From: Chloroflexota bacterium
Lineage (GTDB): Bacteria; Chloroflexota; Anaerolineae; Aggregatilineales; UBA2796
Assembly (NCBI GenBank): GCA_017743585.1
Contig: JAGHYP010000057.1
Coordinates: 1-11,923, forward strand
Length of the DNA: 11,923 nucleotides
Reading direction: 5' to 3'
Shown here: piece after piece, positions 6,368 to 11,923 of the stretch
How the letters are laid out: each line of letters opens with the position of its first letter
Position numbering within the stretch: position 1 is the stretch's first letter
Program-made: the position numbers and the translations under genes
The notes under the pieces: generated by a model
What the model saw: the letters and a program-made list of their open reading frames with translations, nothing else
Database searches by the model: none
What the model was told of the DNA's origin: nothing

Positions 6368-6916
6368 ATGATGCGCTCGCCGCAAGCGGAAGTGCGCCGC
6401 GCCACAGCGCTGATGATCTTCGCTGTTGTCTCGTCGCTGGTCGTGGTGACAATCTTGATCGCTCTGCTAGTTGTGGCAGGCAGCTTGATCCTGCGCTTCA
6501 GGCAGCCTGTGCGCGACTTCGGTCCGTACAATATCGCGGCGCGGCGCAGCCCAATGGTCGCCTTTGTAGGCGACCTGTTGCCGCCGACGCTCGGCGATTT
6601 CACGCGCGTCAGCTTGCAAGGCGACCTGCAAAAATTCAAAGCGGTCTACGAGCGCGGCGCGGAGCGAATCTCGATAGAAGGCGCGCAGGCGATCTCGCTA
6701 GCGGCGGCGCAGGCGAGCGTGATGCGCGTTCAAGAGAGCGACTCGCGGCGCGGCGCGCGCAGCCTGATCGAAACCGCACGGCTCGGCTTCTCGTTCTACA
6801 CCTACAGCGACGCCGAACGCGCGCGCTTGGCATACAATCGCGACCGCTGGTTCTTCGATATCATCGCCACATCGCAGCGCGCGCTCGACGATTTCATGCA
6901 AGTCTTTCAATATTGA
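6368..6916 (+). CDS. Single-pass membrane protein of unknown function
   Basis: I do not recognise this 182-residue protein. A short basic N-terminus (MMRSPQAEVRR) precedes one long hydrophobic stretch (about residues 13-42), which predicts an N-in anchor with the remaining 140 residues outside the cytoplasm. The outer part has a regular alternation of short strands and helices (DFTRVSLQGDLQ, then YERGAERISIEGAQ, then LGFSFYTYSDAE, then WFFDIIATSQRALDDFMQVF). It resembles the small extracytoplasmic domains of Chloroflexota membrane proteins. ATG 6368 is well supported by AGGAAGG (6354-6360) 7 nt upstream. The next gene begins 28 nt after its stop, so they are probably cotranscribed. No lipobox or catalytic motif is visible. 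Confidence 0.8.
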   Translation: MMRSPQAEVRRATALMIFAVVSSLVVVTILIALLVVAGSLILRFRQPVRDFGPYNIAARRSPMVAFVGDLLPPTLGDFTRVSLQGDLQKFKAVYERGAERISIEGAQAISLAAAQASVMRVQESDSRRGARSLIETARLGFSFYTYSDAERARLAYNRDRWFFDIIATSQRALDDFMQVFQY

Positions 6917-6944
6917 CAGTTACTGAAGCGTGTGACAGTGTCTT

Positions 6945-7328
6945 ATGGCGGTGCGCGTTACATGGTATGAGCCTGGGCGGATCATCCTGTACCGTTTGAT
7001 GGACCCGCTCACGCTCGAAGACCTTGAGCGGGGCGCTGAAGAAGTCTGGGCGCTGGCGGCGGGCGTGCCAAGCCTAGTGGATATGATCCTCGACTATCGC
7101 GCTGTGACCGAGTTTCCGCGCGGCATGTTGCCGCTCATGCGCGATGGTAGCTTCGCCTTGCCGACCTTAGAGCGCGTCGCGCTCGTCGGCAACGAGCCGC
7201 TGGTCGAGATGATGTTCGCCACCATCACGCGGAGTACTTACCGTCCTGATCCAACCATCCACGCCACTGTGGAAGATGCTGCTGAATTTTTACGCCGCAT
7301 GGCGCGCGAAGATAGCACGCGCGCTTGA
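6945..7328 (+). CDS. Small STAS/SpoIIAA-like protein
   Basis: This 127-residue cytoplasmic protein has the layout of the STAS-like (SpoIIAA-type) fold. It runs from a first strand pair (VRVTWYEPGRIILYRLMDPL) through a helix (TLEDLERGAEEVWAL) and a strand leading to VDMILDYRAVTEFP to a C-terminal helix (ATVEDAAEFLRRMA) with an HATVEDA entry. Proteins of this kind are usually small signalling or scaffold modules. No conserved serine of the phosphorylated anti-anti-sigma type is evident where DYRAV ends, so a classic sigma-switch role is not supported. ATG 6945 has only a poor ribosome site, so it may depend on translation of the upstream gene 28 nt away. It overlaps the likely start of the next gene by 53 nt if that gene begins at 7276. 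Confidence 0.75.
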   Translation: MAVRVTWYEPGRIILYRLMDPLTLEDLERGAEEVWALAAGVPSLVDMILDYRAVTEFPRGMLPLMRDGSFALPTLERVALVGNEPLVEMMFATITRSTYRPDPTIHATVEDAAEFLRRMAREDSTRA

Positions 7329-9288
7329 GCGGACTCTAGAGCGGACTCTAGCTGAGCGCGTCGCGCTCATGGCGATTCTCGCCTTGGCGCTCGCCCTGCG
7401 TCTCGGCTTGCCGGATGTGGTGGAATTTCGGCAGGACGAGGCGAATCTCTCGCTTTTGGCGCGCCAAATGGCGCAAGGTCGCCTATTTCCGCTGCACAGC
7501 ATCGATTCCTCGGTCGGAGTGTTGCAGCCGCCAGCCTTGCTATACTACTTCTTGCCGCCATATCTGCTCAGCAGCGATCCGCTGTTCGCGACGCAATACA
7601 TGGGCGCTATGGCTGCGCTCGCTGTGCTGCTTGTCTATCTTTTGGCGCGGCGCTACTTCGGCGTGATGGCGGCGCTGTGCGCGGCAGCGCTGCTGGCGGC
7701 CAGCCCATGGGCGGTCTTCTTCTCGCGCAAGGTGTGGCCCGCCGATCAGCTGGCGCTCTTGAGCGTTGTCACCTTCGGCGCAGGCATGATCGGCTTGCTG
7801 GACGGCAAGCGCTGGGCGCAAGTCATCTTTCCGCCCGCGCTCGCGCTCACAGGACAGAATCACTACCTGAATTTCGTGCTGCTGCTGCCTACGCTCTATC
7901 TGCTGTGGCAAGGCCGCCGTCGCCTGACGCGCTATTTTTGGCTTGGCGTGCTATTGGCAGCCCTGATCAGCTTGCCGTTTTTGGTCGGGCCGGCGTTTGC
8001 CTCGCTGGTCGAGGCGCTCACGAGCGGCGGCATCGCGCGCGGCCCTTCAGCGCGCCCACTCGGCCTGAGCGCCGAGTCTTTCTTGGCGTTCGGCGAGCTG
8101 CTCAGCGGCGCCGATCTGCCGCGCCATGCAGGCGTGTATCGCGCGTTGTTCCTTGAGCAGCTGCCGATCAGCGGCGCGCTGCCGCTCTTTTACAGCGTGA
8201 GCATCTTGGCCGCGATCAGCGCGGCGTGGTTGGCGCTGCGCAGCGTAGTGCGGCGCGATTCACGCACGCCTGTGGATGTGACGCTTTTGCTGTGGCTGCT
8301 CTGTGCGCCGCTCGCCACAGCGCTCACTTGGTTTCCGGCCTTCAACGATCATTACTTGCTGCCCTCGCATGTCGCTGCCTATCTGTGCATCGGCGCGCTC
8401 GTCAGCGATGTGCTGCGCGCTCCACGCCGCGTGCGGCGACCTCTGGTCGCGCTCGGCAGCCTCGCGCTGCTCGCCATCATTGTCCTGCAGAGCTGGCTAC
8501 AGCTCGCCTTTTTGACGTTCGTGGGCAAATATGCCACGCCAAATGGCTTCAGCACGCCGCTCGGCATGTACATGCGGGCACGGCAAGCCATCCTGGAGCA
8601 ACGGCCTGAGCAGGTCTTGGCGCGCTTAGACGGTCAGTACATCGGCTATAACGAGCAAGCCAGCGTGTGGAACTTCTTGCTCTACGATGTGCCGACTGTG
8701 CGCTTTTTGCAGGCGGGCATTGAGGTCTATCCGAGCGCGCCGACGCTGTTCATCTCGGATCGCTGCGATGCAACGGATGGACAGACCTTCTATTGGCGAC
8801 GCGATCCGATCAGCGGCGCGCCCGAAGGCTGCTTTCACATCACGCGCAACGGGCCGACTTTCGATCCGAGCGGCTTCACGCCGATTGCCAATGGCTTGCG
8901 CTTCGCCAACACGGCGCGCGTCACGGCCTTCCGCTGGCAGCCTGAGAACGGTTGCCTCGCGCTAGTCTGGCAGGCCGAGGCACCTGCGCACGGCGTCATC
9001 TCCGACTTTTTCCAAACCGCAGTGCATTTCTACAACGCGGCAGGCGAGCAAGTCGCCAACGCAGATGGCTACTTCTGGAACGGACGCTACTGGCGCAGCG
9101 GCGACCTGATCGTGCGCACTTTCTGCTCAGAGCGCGTTCGTGAGCTTGCTGCACAAATCGCTTCCGTGCGGATCGGGTTATATACCATTGAGGATCGGCG
9201 CGACGGGCGGCGCTTTCACAACGTGGACGTGCTGAACAGCGACGGCGTGCCAATCGGTCATCAGATCACGTTGATGCTGAACAACTGA
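7276..9288 (+). CDS. GT39/ArnT-like integral membrane glycosyltransferase
   Basis: This large (up to 670 residues) GT-C type enzyme probably transfers a sugar from a polyprenyl-phosphate donor to a lipid or protein on the outer face of the membrane. The first transmembrane helix (about 30-50) is followed by the characteristic outer-loop acidic pair, FRQDEANLSLLARQ with D54 and E55, then QPPALLYYFLPPYL. Many hydrophobic helices continue to about residue 425. The last 165 or so residues form a soluble extracytoplasmic domain ending in RIGLYTIEDRRDGRRFHNVD, a tail I associate with this protein type in Chloroflexota. The start is uncertain: ATG 7276 has GGAAG directly abutting it and overlaps the STAS-like gene, while ATG 7369 (MAILALALALRLGL) begins right at the first helix but lacks a ribosome site. 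An in-frame 12-bp duplication gives ERTLERTL before the first helix. The accC gene follows after 19 nt. Confidence 0.85.
   Translation: MLLNFYAAWRAKIARALERTLERTLAERVALMAILALALALRLGLPDVVEFRQDEANLSLLARQMAQGRLFPLHSIDSSVGVLQPPALLYYFLPPYLLSSDPLFATQYMGAMAALAVLLVYLLARRYFGVMAALCAAALLAASPWAVFFSRKVWPADQLALLSVVTFGAGMIGLLDGKRWAQVIFPPALALTGQNHYLNFVLLLPTLYLLWQGRRRLTRYFWLGVLLAALISLPFLVGPAFASLVEALTSGGIARGPSARPLGLSAESFLAFGELLSGADLPRHAGVYRALFLEQLPISGALPLFYSVSILAAISAAWLALRSVVRRDSRTPVDVTLLLWLLCAPLATALTWFPAFNDHYLLPSHVAAYLCIGALVSDVLRAPRRVRRPLVALGSLALLAIIVLQSWLQLAFLTFVGKYATPNGFSTPLGMYMRARQAILEQRPEQVLARLDGQYIGYNEQASVWNFLLYDVPTVRFLQAGIEVYPSAPTLFISDRCDATDGQTFYWRRDPISGAPEGCFHITRNGPTFDPSGFTPIANGLRFANTARVTAFRWQPENGCLALVWQAEAPAHGVISDFFQTAVHFYNAAGEQVANADGYFWNGRYWRSGDLIVRTFCSERVRELAAQIASVRIGLYTIEDRRDGRRFHNVDVLNSDGVPIGHQITLMLNN
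7327..7350 (+). repeat. Perfect 12-bp tandem duplication in the GT39-like N-terminus
   Basis: GAGCGGACTCTA occurs twice head to tail (7327-7338, 7339-7350). It begins inside the stop codon of the STAS-like gene and, in the GT39 frame, encodes ERTL twice. A 12-bp unit keeps the reading frame, so duplication would be tolerated. Confidence 0.85.
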
Positions 9289-9292
9289 ACAA
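9277..9292 (+). repeat. Perfect 8-bp tandem duplication at the GT39-like stop codon
   Basis: CTGAACAA occurs twice in tandem (9277-9284, 9285-9292). The second copy supplies the TGA stop (9286-9288), and the repeat ends just before the accC ribosome site GAGGA (9296-9300). Confidence 0.7.
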
Positions 9293-9307
9293 CCTGAGGA
9301 TTCAAGA

Positions 9308-10834
9308 ATGGCGATACATGGGCAGGAGACGCGCCTGTTCAGGAAAGTTTTGATCGCCAATCGCGGCGAGATCGCGGTGCGGATCATCCGCGCTTGCCGC
9401 GAGCTGGGCATTCGCACAGTGGCAGTCTTCAGCGAGGCGGATCGCACGGCGTTGCACGTGCGCTACGCCGATGAGGCGTATTGCATCGGCGCGCCGCCGC
9501 CGCGCGAGAGCTACCTCGACTATCGTAAAATCCTTGAGGTAGCGCGCCGCGCTGAGGTGGATGCCATTCACCCGGGCTACGGCTTCCTGAGCGAGCGCGC
9601 GGTCTTCGCTGAGGCGTGCCGCGAGGCGGGCGTGACTTTCATCGGGCCCTCGCCCGAAGCGATCCACATCATGGGCGATAAACAACGCGCGCGCCAGACG
9701 GTTAAAGCGGCGGGCGTGCCAGTGGTGCCAGGCACTGAGCCGGGCTTGAGCGATGAAGAGCTGCTGCGTGCCGCCGAGCGCGAGATCGGCTTCCCGGTCA
9801 TGGTCAAGGCGGCGGCGGGCGGCGGCGGCAAGGGGATGCGCGTGGTGCGCACGCCCGAAGAGCTGCCCGATGCCTTGGCGTCCGCGCATCGCGAGGCGGA
9901 GAACGCCTTCGGCGACGGCACGCTCTACCTAGAGAAACTGATCGAGGGCGCGCGGCACATCGAAATCCAAGTGCTGGGCGATCTGCACGGCAACTTGATC
10001 CATCTGGGCGAGCGCGAGTGCAGCATCCAGCGCCGTCACCAAAAGTTGGTGGAAGAGGCGCCGAGCCCGTTTGTGGATGAAGCGATGCGGCAGCGCATGG
10101 GCGAGATCGCAGTGCGCGCCGCGCGCGCCGTGAACTACGTGAACGCAGGCACGGTCGAGTTCCTCGTAGATAAGCAAAAGAACTTCTACTTTTTGGAGAT
10201 GAACACGCGCCTGCAGGTCGAACATCCTGTCACAGAGCTGGTGACAGGCGTTGACCTAGTCAAAGAGCAGCTGCGCATTGCGCAGGGACGGCGCATGGAG
10301 CCGACTCAAGAGAGCGTGCGCATGATCGGGCATGCCATTGAGTGCCGCATCAACGCTGAAGACCCGTTCAATAACTTTCTGCCGTCCATTGGGCGCGTGA
10401 CAGTTCACCTTGCGCCGACCGGGCCGGGCGTACGGCTGGATAGCGGCATTTATGCGGGCTACGAGGTGACGCCGTACTACGACTCGCTGCTCGCCAAGCT
10501 GATCGTCTGGGGCGCGCGGCGCTCACAAGCCATTCGGCGGCTCAGCCGCGCTTTGAGCGAGTACCGCGTGATGGGCGTCAAGACCAACTTGCCGTTCCAT
10601 CAAAAGTTGGTGAACAGCCATCACTTCATCAGCGGCAAGTTCGATACAAGCTTTGTGGAGCAATACTTCACGCCGACGGTAGACACCGCGCACCTCGATC
10701 ACGAGTCGGCAGCCATTATCGCCACGCTGATCGCGCACCAAGATCGGCAGCAGGCGGCGCAGATCGTCATGGCGAACGAGCGCGACACTTCAAACTGGAA
10801 GTGGGTCGGGCGCTACGAGCGGCTGCACCGCTGA
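9308..10834 (+). CDS. accC: Biotin carboxylase subunit of acetyl/propionyl-CoA carboxylase
   Basis: This ATP-grasp enzyme uses ATP and bicarbonate to carboxylate biotin on a carrier protein, the first half-reaction of acetyl-CoA (or propionyl-CoA) carboxylase. The 508-residue protein shows the whole family pattern. The N-terminal domain opens at KVLIANRGEIAVRII and includes IHPGYGFLSE; the glycine-rich ATP lid is KAAAGGGGKGM; HIEIQVLGD and ERECSIQRRHQK follow. The catalytic signature EMNTRLQVEHPVTE has E297, N299 and R301, equivalent to E288, N290 and R292 of E. coli AccC, and FLPSIGRV lies in the C-terminal domain. Typical AccC ends near FDTSFVEQYF (about residue 455); here another 50 residues follow. 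ATG 9308 is supported by GAGGA 7 nt upstream. No biotin carrier (AccB) or carboxyltransferase gene is in the window, so its partners lie elsewhere. The 19-nt gap suggests cotranscription with the GT39-like gene. Confidence 0.93.
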   Translation: MAIHGQETRLFRKVLIANRGEIAVRIIRACRELGIRTVAVFSEADRTALHVRYADEAYCIGAPPPRESYLDYRKILEVARRAEVDAIHPGYGFLSERAVFAEACREAGVTFIGPSPEAIHIMGDKQRARQTVKAAGVPVVPGTEPGLSDEELLRAAEREIGFPVMVKAAAGGGGKGMRVVRTPEELPDALASAHREAENAFGDGTLYLEKLIEGARHIEIQVLGDLHGNLIHLGERECSIQRRHQKLVEEAPSPFVDEAMRQRMGEIAVRAARAVNYVNAGTVEFLVDKQKNFYFLEMNTRLQVEHPVTELVTGVDLVKEQLRIAQGRRMEPTQESVRMIGHAIECRINAEDPFNNFLPSIGRVTVHLAPTGPGVRLDSGIYAGYEVTPYYDSLLAKLIVWGARRSQAIRRLSRALSEYRVMGVKTNLPFHQKLVNSHHFISGKFDTSFVEQYFTPTVDTAHLDHESAAIIATLIAHQDRQQAAQIVMANERDTSNWKWVGRYERLHR

Positions 10835-10842
10835 GCTAGAGC

Positions 10843-10868
10843 AGGAAAGCGCGCCGTCTTGCTTTTCT
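10843..10868. terminator. Weak hairpin between the convergent accC and FHA genes
   Basis: AGGAAAGC (10843-10850) can pair with GCTTTTCT (10861-10868) to form an 8-bp stem with one G-U pair and a 10-nt loop. It fills the 33-bp gap between the two stop codons and could end transcription from both sides. There is no clear U-run after it on either strand, so the call is tentative. Confidence 0.25.
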
Positions 10869-11596
10869 CACGGACACGAGCGCGGATTGAGCGTAGTGTA
10901 GACTTGGCGCACGATTGGCAGTCCGCAGCGCAAGCTCTCGGTTGAGTCGATGATCAGCGCGCCGGCGATGCTCACGACGATGCACGCTACAATGAAACAA
11001 CCGCAGCCGAGAAAAAACCAGCGCCCCAAGCCGCGCTGCGCAGGCAGCGGCGGCACATCAGGGTATTGGTAGCCGAATTGCTGATAATCGAGCGGTCGTG
11101 GCGCAAGCTGCTCAGGCGTCAGCGTCTGCTGTGGCGGGTAGCCGATAGGCGGATACGCGGGCGATGGCGGCTGTGATGGCGTGTAGATAGGCGCGGTAGC
11201 CTGCGGTGGCGCATAGGCGGAAGGCGGCGGCTGATAAGGCGCCTCGACGCCGCTCAGCGGCGGCCGGATGCCAACGTCAGCAGGAAAGGCGCTCATTTCA
11301 TAGACAAGCACAACCGTCTCGCCCAGCCCGATCAGATCGCCGCTGTTGAGCGGGCGTGCGCCGCTGATGCGCTGTCCATTCACGAATGAGCCGTTGGTCG
11401 AGCCTAAGTCCTCGATCGTGTAGCCGCTGCTGCCGCGAGTCAGGCGGCAATGGTGACGGCTCACTTCCGGATCGTTCACTACGATATCGTTTGTGATATC
11501 GCGCCCGATCGAGATGACATCTTTGCTCAGCTCATAAATCTGATTCGGTTGCGGACCGCGGCGGACGATGAGCCTGAAGTTGCCGCTGCCTTGCAT
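10868..11596 (-). CDS. Membrane-anchored FHA-domain protein
   Basis: This 242-residue signalling protein has an N-terminal FHA domain (about 7-100), which recognises phosphothreonine peptides, usually made by Ser/Thr kinases. The phosphopeptide-binding residues are all present: G31-R32, S46-R47-H48 in VSRHHCRL, S66-T67-N68-G69 and N73-G74. A proline- and tyrosine-rich disordered linker (about 110-188) leads to one transmembrane helix (about 193-216) starting at WFFLGCGCF. A short tail of 26 residues follows, carrying two cysteines (C224, C241) outside the cell. The expected topology is FHA inside, tail outside. ATG 11594-11596 is very well supported by TAGGAGG (11604-11610) 7 nt upstream, and the gene has its own strong promoter. 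A second FHA gene lies immediately upstream on the same strand. No kinase, phosphatase or secretion gene is visible, so the partner is unknown. Confidence 0.92.
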   Translation of the reverse strand: MQGSGNFRLIVRRGPQPNQIYELSKDVISIGRDITNDIVVNDPEVSRHHCRLTRGSSGYTIEDLGSTNGSFVNGQRISGARPLNSGDLIGLGETVVLVYEMSAFPADVGIRPPLSGVEAPYQPPPSAYAPPQATAPIYTPSQPPSPAYPPIGYPPQQTLTPEQLAPRPLDYQQFGYQYPDVPPLPAQRGLGRWFFLGCGCFIVACIVVSIAGALIIDSTESLRCGLPIVRQVYTTLNPRSCP

Positions 11597-11625
11597 AAAG
11601 TTGCCTCCTAGAATGCGCGAAACGC

Positions 11626-11641
11626 AGCGCCACGCGGCGCT
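11626..11641 (-). other. Short 5'-leader hairpin of the FHA gene
   Basis: On the minus strand AGCGCC-GCGT-GGCGCT forms a perfect 6-bp stem with a 4-nt loop, located between the predicted transcription start (near 11647) and the ribosome site (11604-11610). A hairpin near the 5' end may protect the transcript or be incidental. Confidence 0.4.
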
Positions 11642-11653
11642 CTAACGCTTGCC

Positions 11654-11682
11654 AGTATAGCACGCCGCGCCCTTCGTGACAA
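11654..11682 (-). promoter_or_regulatory. Strong sigma-70 promoter for the membrane FHA gene
   Basis: On the minus strand TTGTCA (11677-11682) is followed after exactly 17 bases by TATACT (11654-11659), itself preceded by TGC, which makes an extended -10. Both boxes match the consensus at 5 of 6. Transcription should start near 11647, giving a 50-nt leader with an ideal ribosome site. This makes the FHA gene independent of the partial FHA gene upstream. Confidence 0.75.
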
Positions 11683-11714
11683 TCTCCTGCAGAGGCGCCG
11701 CGGCGTCTGTCCGC

Positions 11715-11923
11715 TCAAGGGAAACGCACGCGGATGCGCAGCCGACCTAGGCACAGCTCATCGCCATTGCGCAGCAAGCGCTCGCCATCTGGAATCAAGC
11801 GGCGGCCGTTGAGATGTGTGCCGTTCAAGCTGCCCATATCTGCCACGTAGACCAAGGTGCCTTTGCGCCGCAGCCGCACGTGCAAGCGCGAGACGCCGCA
11901 TTCCTCCGCGCCAAACCGAGTCA
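11715..11923 (-). CDS. FHA-domain protein, C-terminal part (cut by right edge)
   Basis: The minus strand encodes 68 residues ending at TGA 11715-11717, with the 5' part beyond the window. The residues form the second half of an FHA domain: VSRLHVRL, then DMGSLNGTHLNGRRL, then LLRNGDELCLGRLRIRV. They preserve the S-R-x-H and S-x-N-G-T-x-x-N-G phosphopeptide-binding segments. The protein ends with the domain (RIRVRFP), so FHA is the C-terminal module, unlike the neighbour in which FHA is N-terminal and followed by a membrane anchor. The order suggests a tandem FHA pair with complementary layouts. What precedes the domain (zinc ribbon, kinase or a DUF3662-type module are common) cannot be seen. 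Confidence 0.85.
   Translation of the reverse strand, partial: TRFGAEECGVSRLHVRLRRKGTLVYVADMGSLNGTHLNGRRLIPDGERLLRNGDELCLGRLRIRVRFP

Noticed and set aside
6913..6941. TTGACA just after the 182-residue membrane protein as a promoter for the STAS-like gene
   Set aside because: The -35 is perfect but no acceptable -10 lies 16-18 bases downstream (CAGTGT at best), so read-through from the upstream promoter is more likely.
11692..11706. GC-rich palindrome (CGCCGCGGCG core) between the two FHA genes as a terminator
   Set aside because: Self-complementary GCGC-type strings are abundant throughout this window, and there is no U-tract.

Overview
This window is a gene-dense, GC-rich stretch of bacterial chromosome. 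No protein match could be run, but several features together suggest a Chloroflexota bacterium, most likely of the Anaerolineae or a related thermophile lineage. These are a STAND-type ATPase with a GAGGYGKTTLA P-loop, a large GT39-like membrane glycosyltransferase with a soluble C-terminal domain, a STAS-like small protein, proline-rich FHA proteins, and strong GCGC-rich codon use. The taxonomic call is an inference. No RNA gene, CRISPR array, insertion sequence or phage gene is visible.

Layout, left to right. (1) Positions 1-232, minus strand: the first 77 or so codons of an NB-ARC/STAND ATPase that runs off the left edge, driven by a near-consensus sigma-70 promoter whose -10 element is tandemly duplicated. 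(2) Positions 473-1729, plus strand: a GT4-family glycosyltransferase that probably starts at a CTG codon. (3) Positions 1695-2276, minus strand: a two-helix membrane protein whose two ends overlap both neighbours. (4) Positions 2275-3549, plus strand: a complete RumA/RlmD-type 23S rRNA uracil-C5 methyltransferase. (5) Positions 3737-6303, plus strand: a translationally coupled pair, a YacL-like membrane PIN-TRAM protein and glutamyl-tRNA synthetase, with an extended -10 promoter in front. (6) Positions 6368-10834, plus strand: a probable four-gene run (single-pass membrane protein of unknown function, STAS-like protein, GT39-like membrane glycosyltransferase, acetyl/propionyl-CoA carboxylase biotin carboxylase subunit), with a TATAAT box at its head. 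(7) Positions 10868-11923, minus strand: two consecutive FHA-domain proteins. The first is membrane-anchored and has its own strong promoter; the second is cut by the right edge.

The genes serve three broad areas. Translation and RNA modification are represented by rlmD, the PIN-TRAM protein and gltX. Cell-envelope glycosylation and lipid precursor supply are represented by the GT4 protein, the GT39-like protein and accC. Signalling is represented by the STAND ATPase, the STAS-like protein and the FHA pair. The strongest oddities are the CTG start, the start-to-start overlap of two divergent genes on one CATG, a KIKKR in place of the usual K(L/I/M)SKR in GluRS, a widened Fe-S cysteine spacing in the methyltransferase, direct yacL-gltX adjacency without ispD/ispF, and a set of perfect short tandem duplications at or near gene boundaries. 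No clearly new multi-gene system can be demonstrated here. The truncated STAND ATPase at the left edge is the best lead for one.
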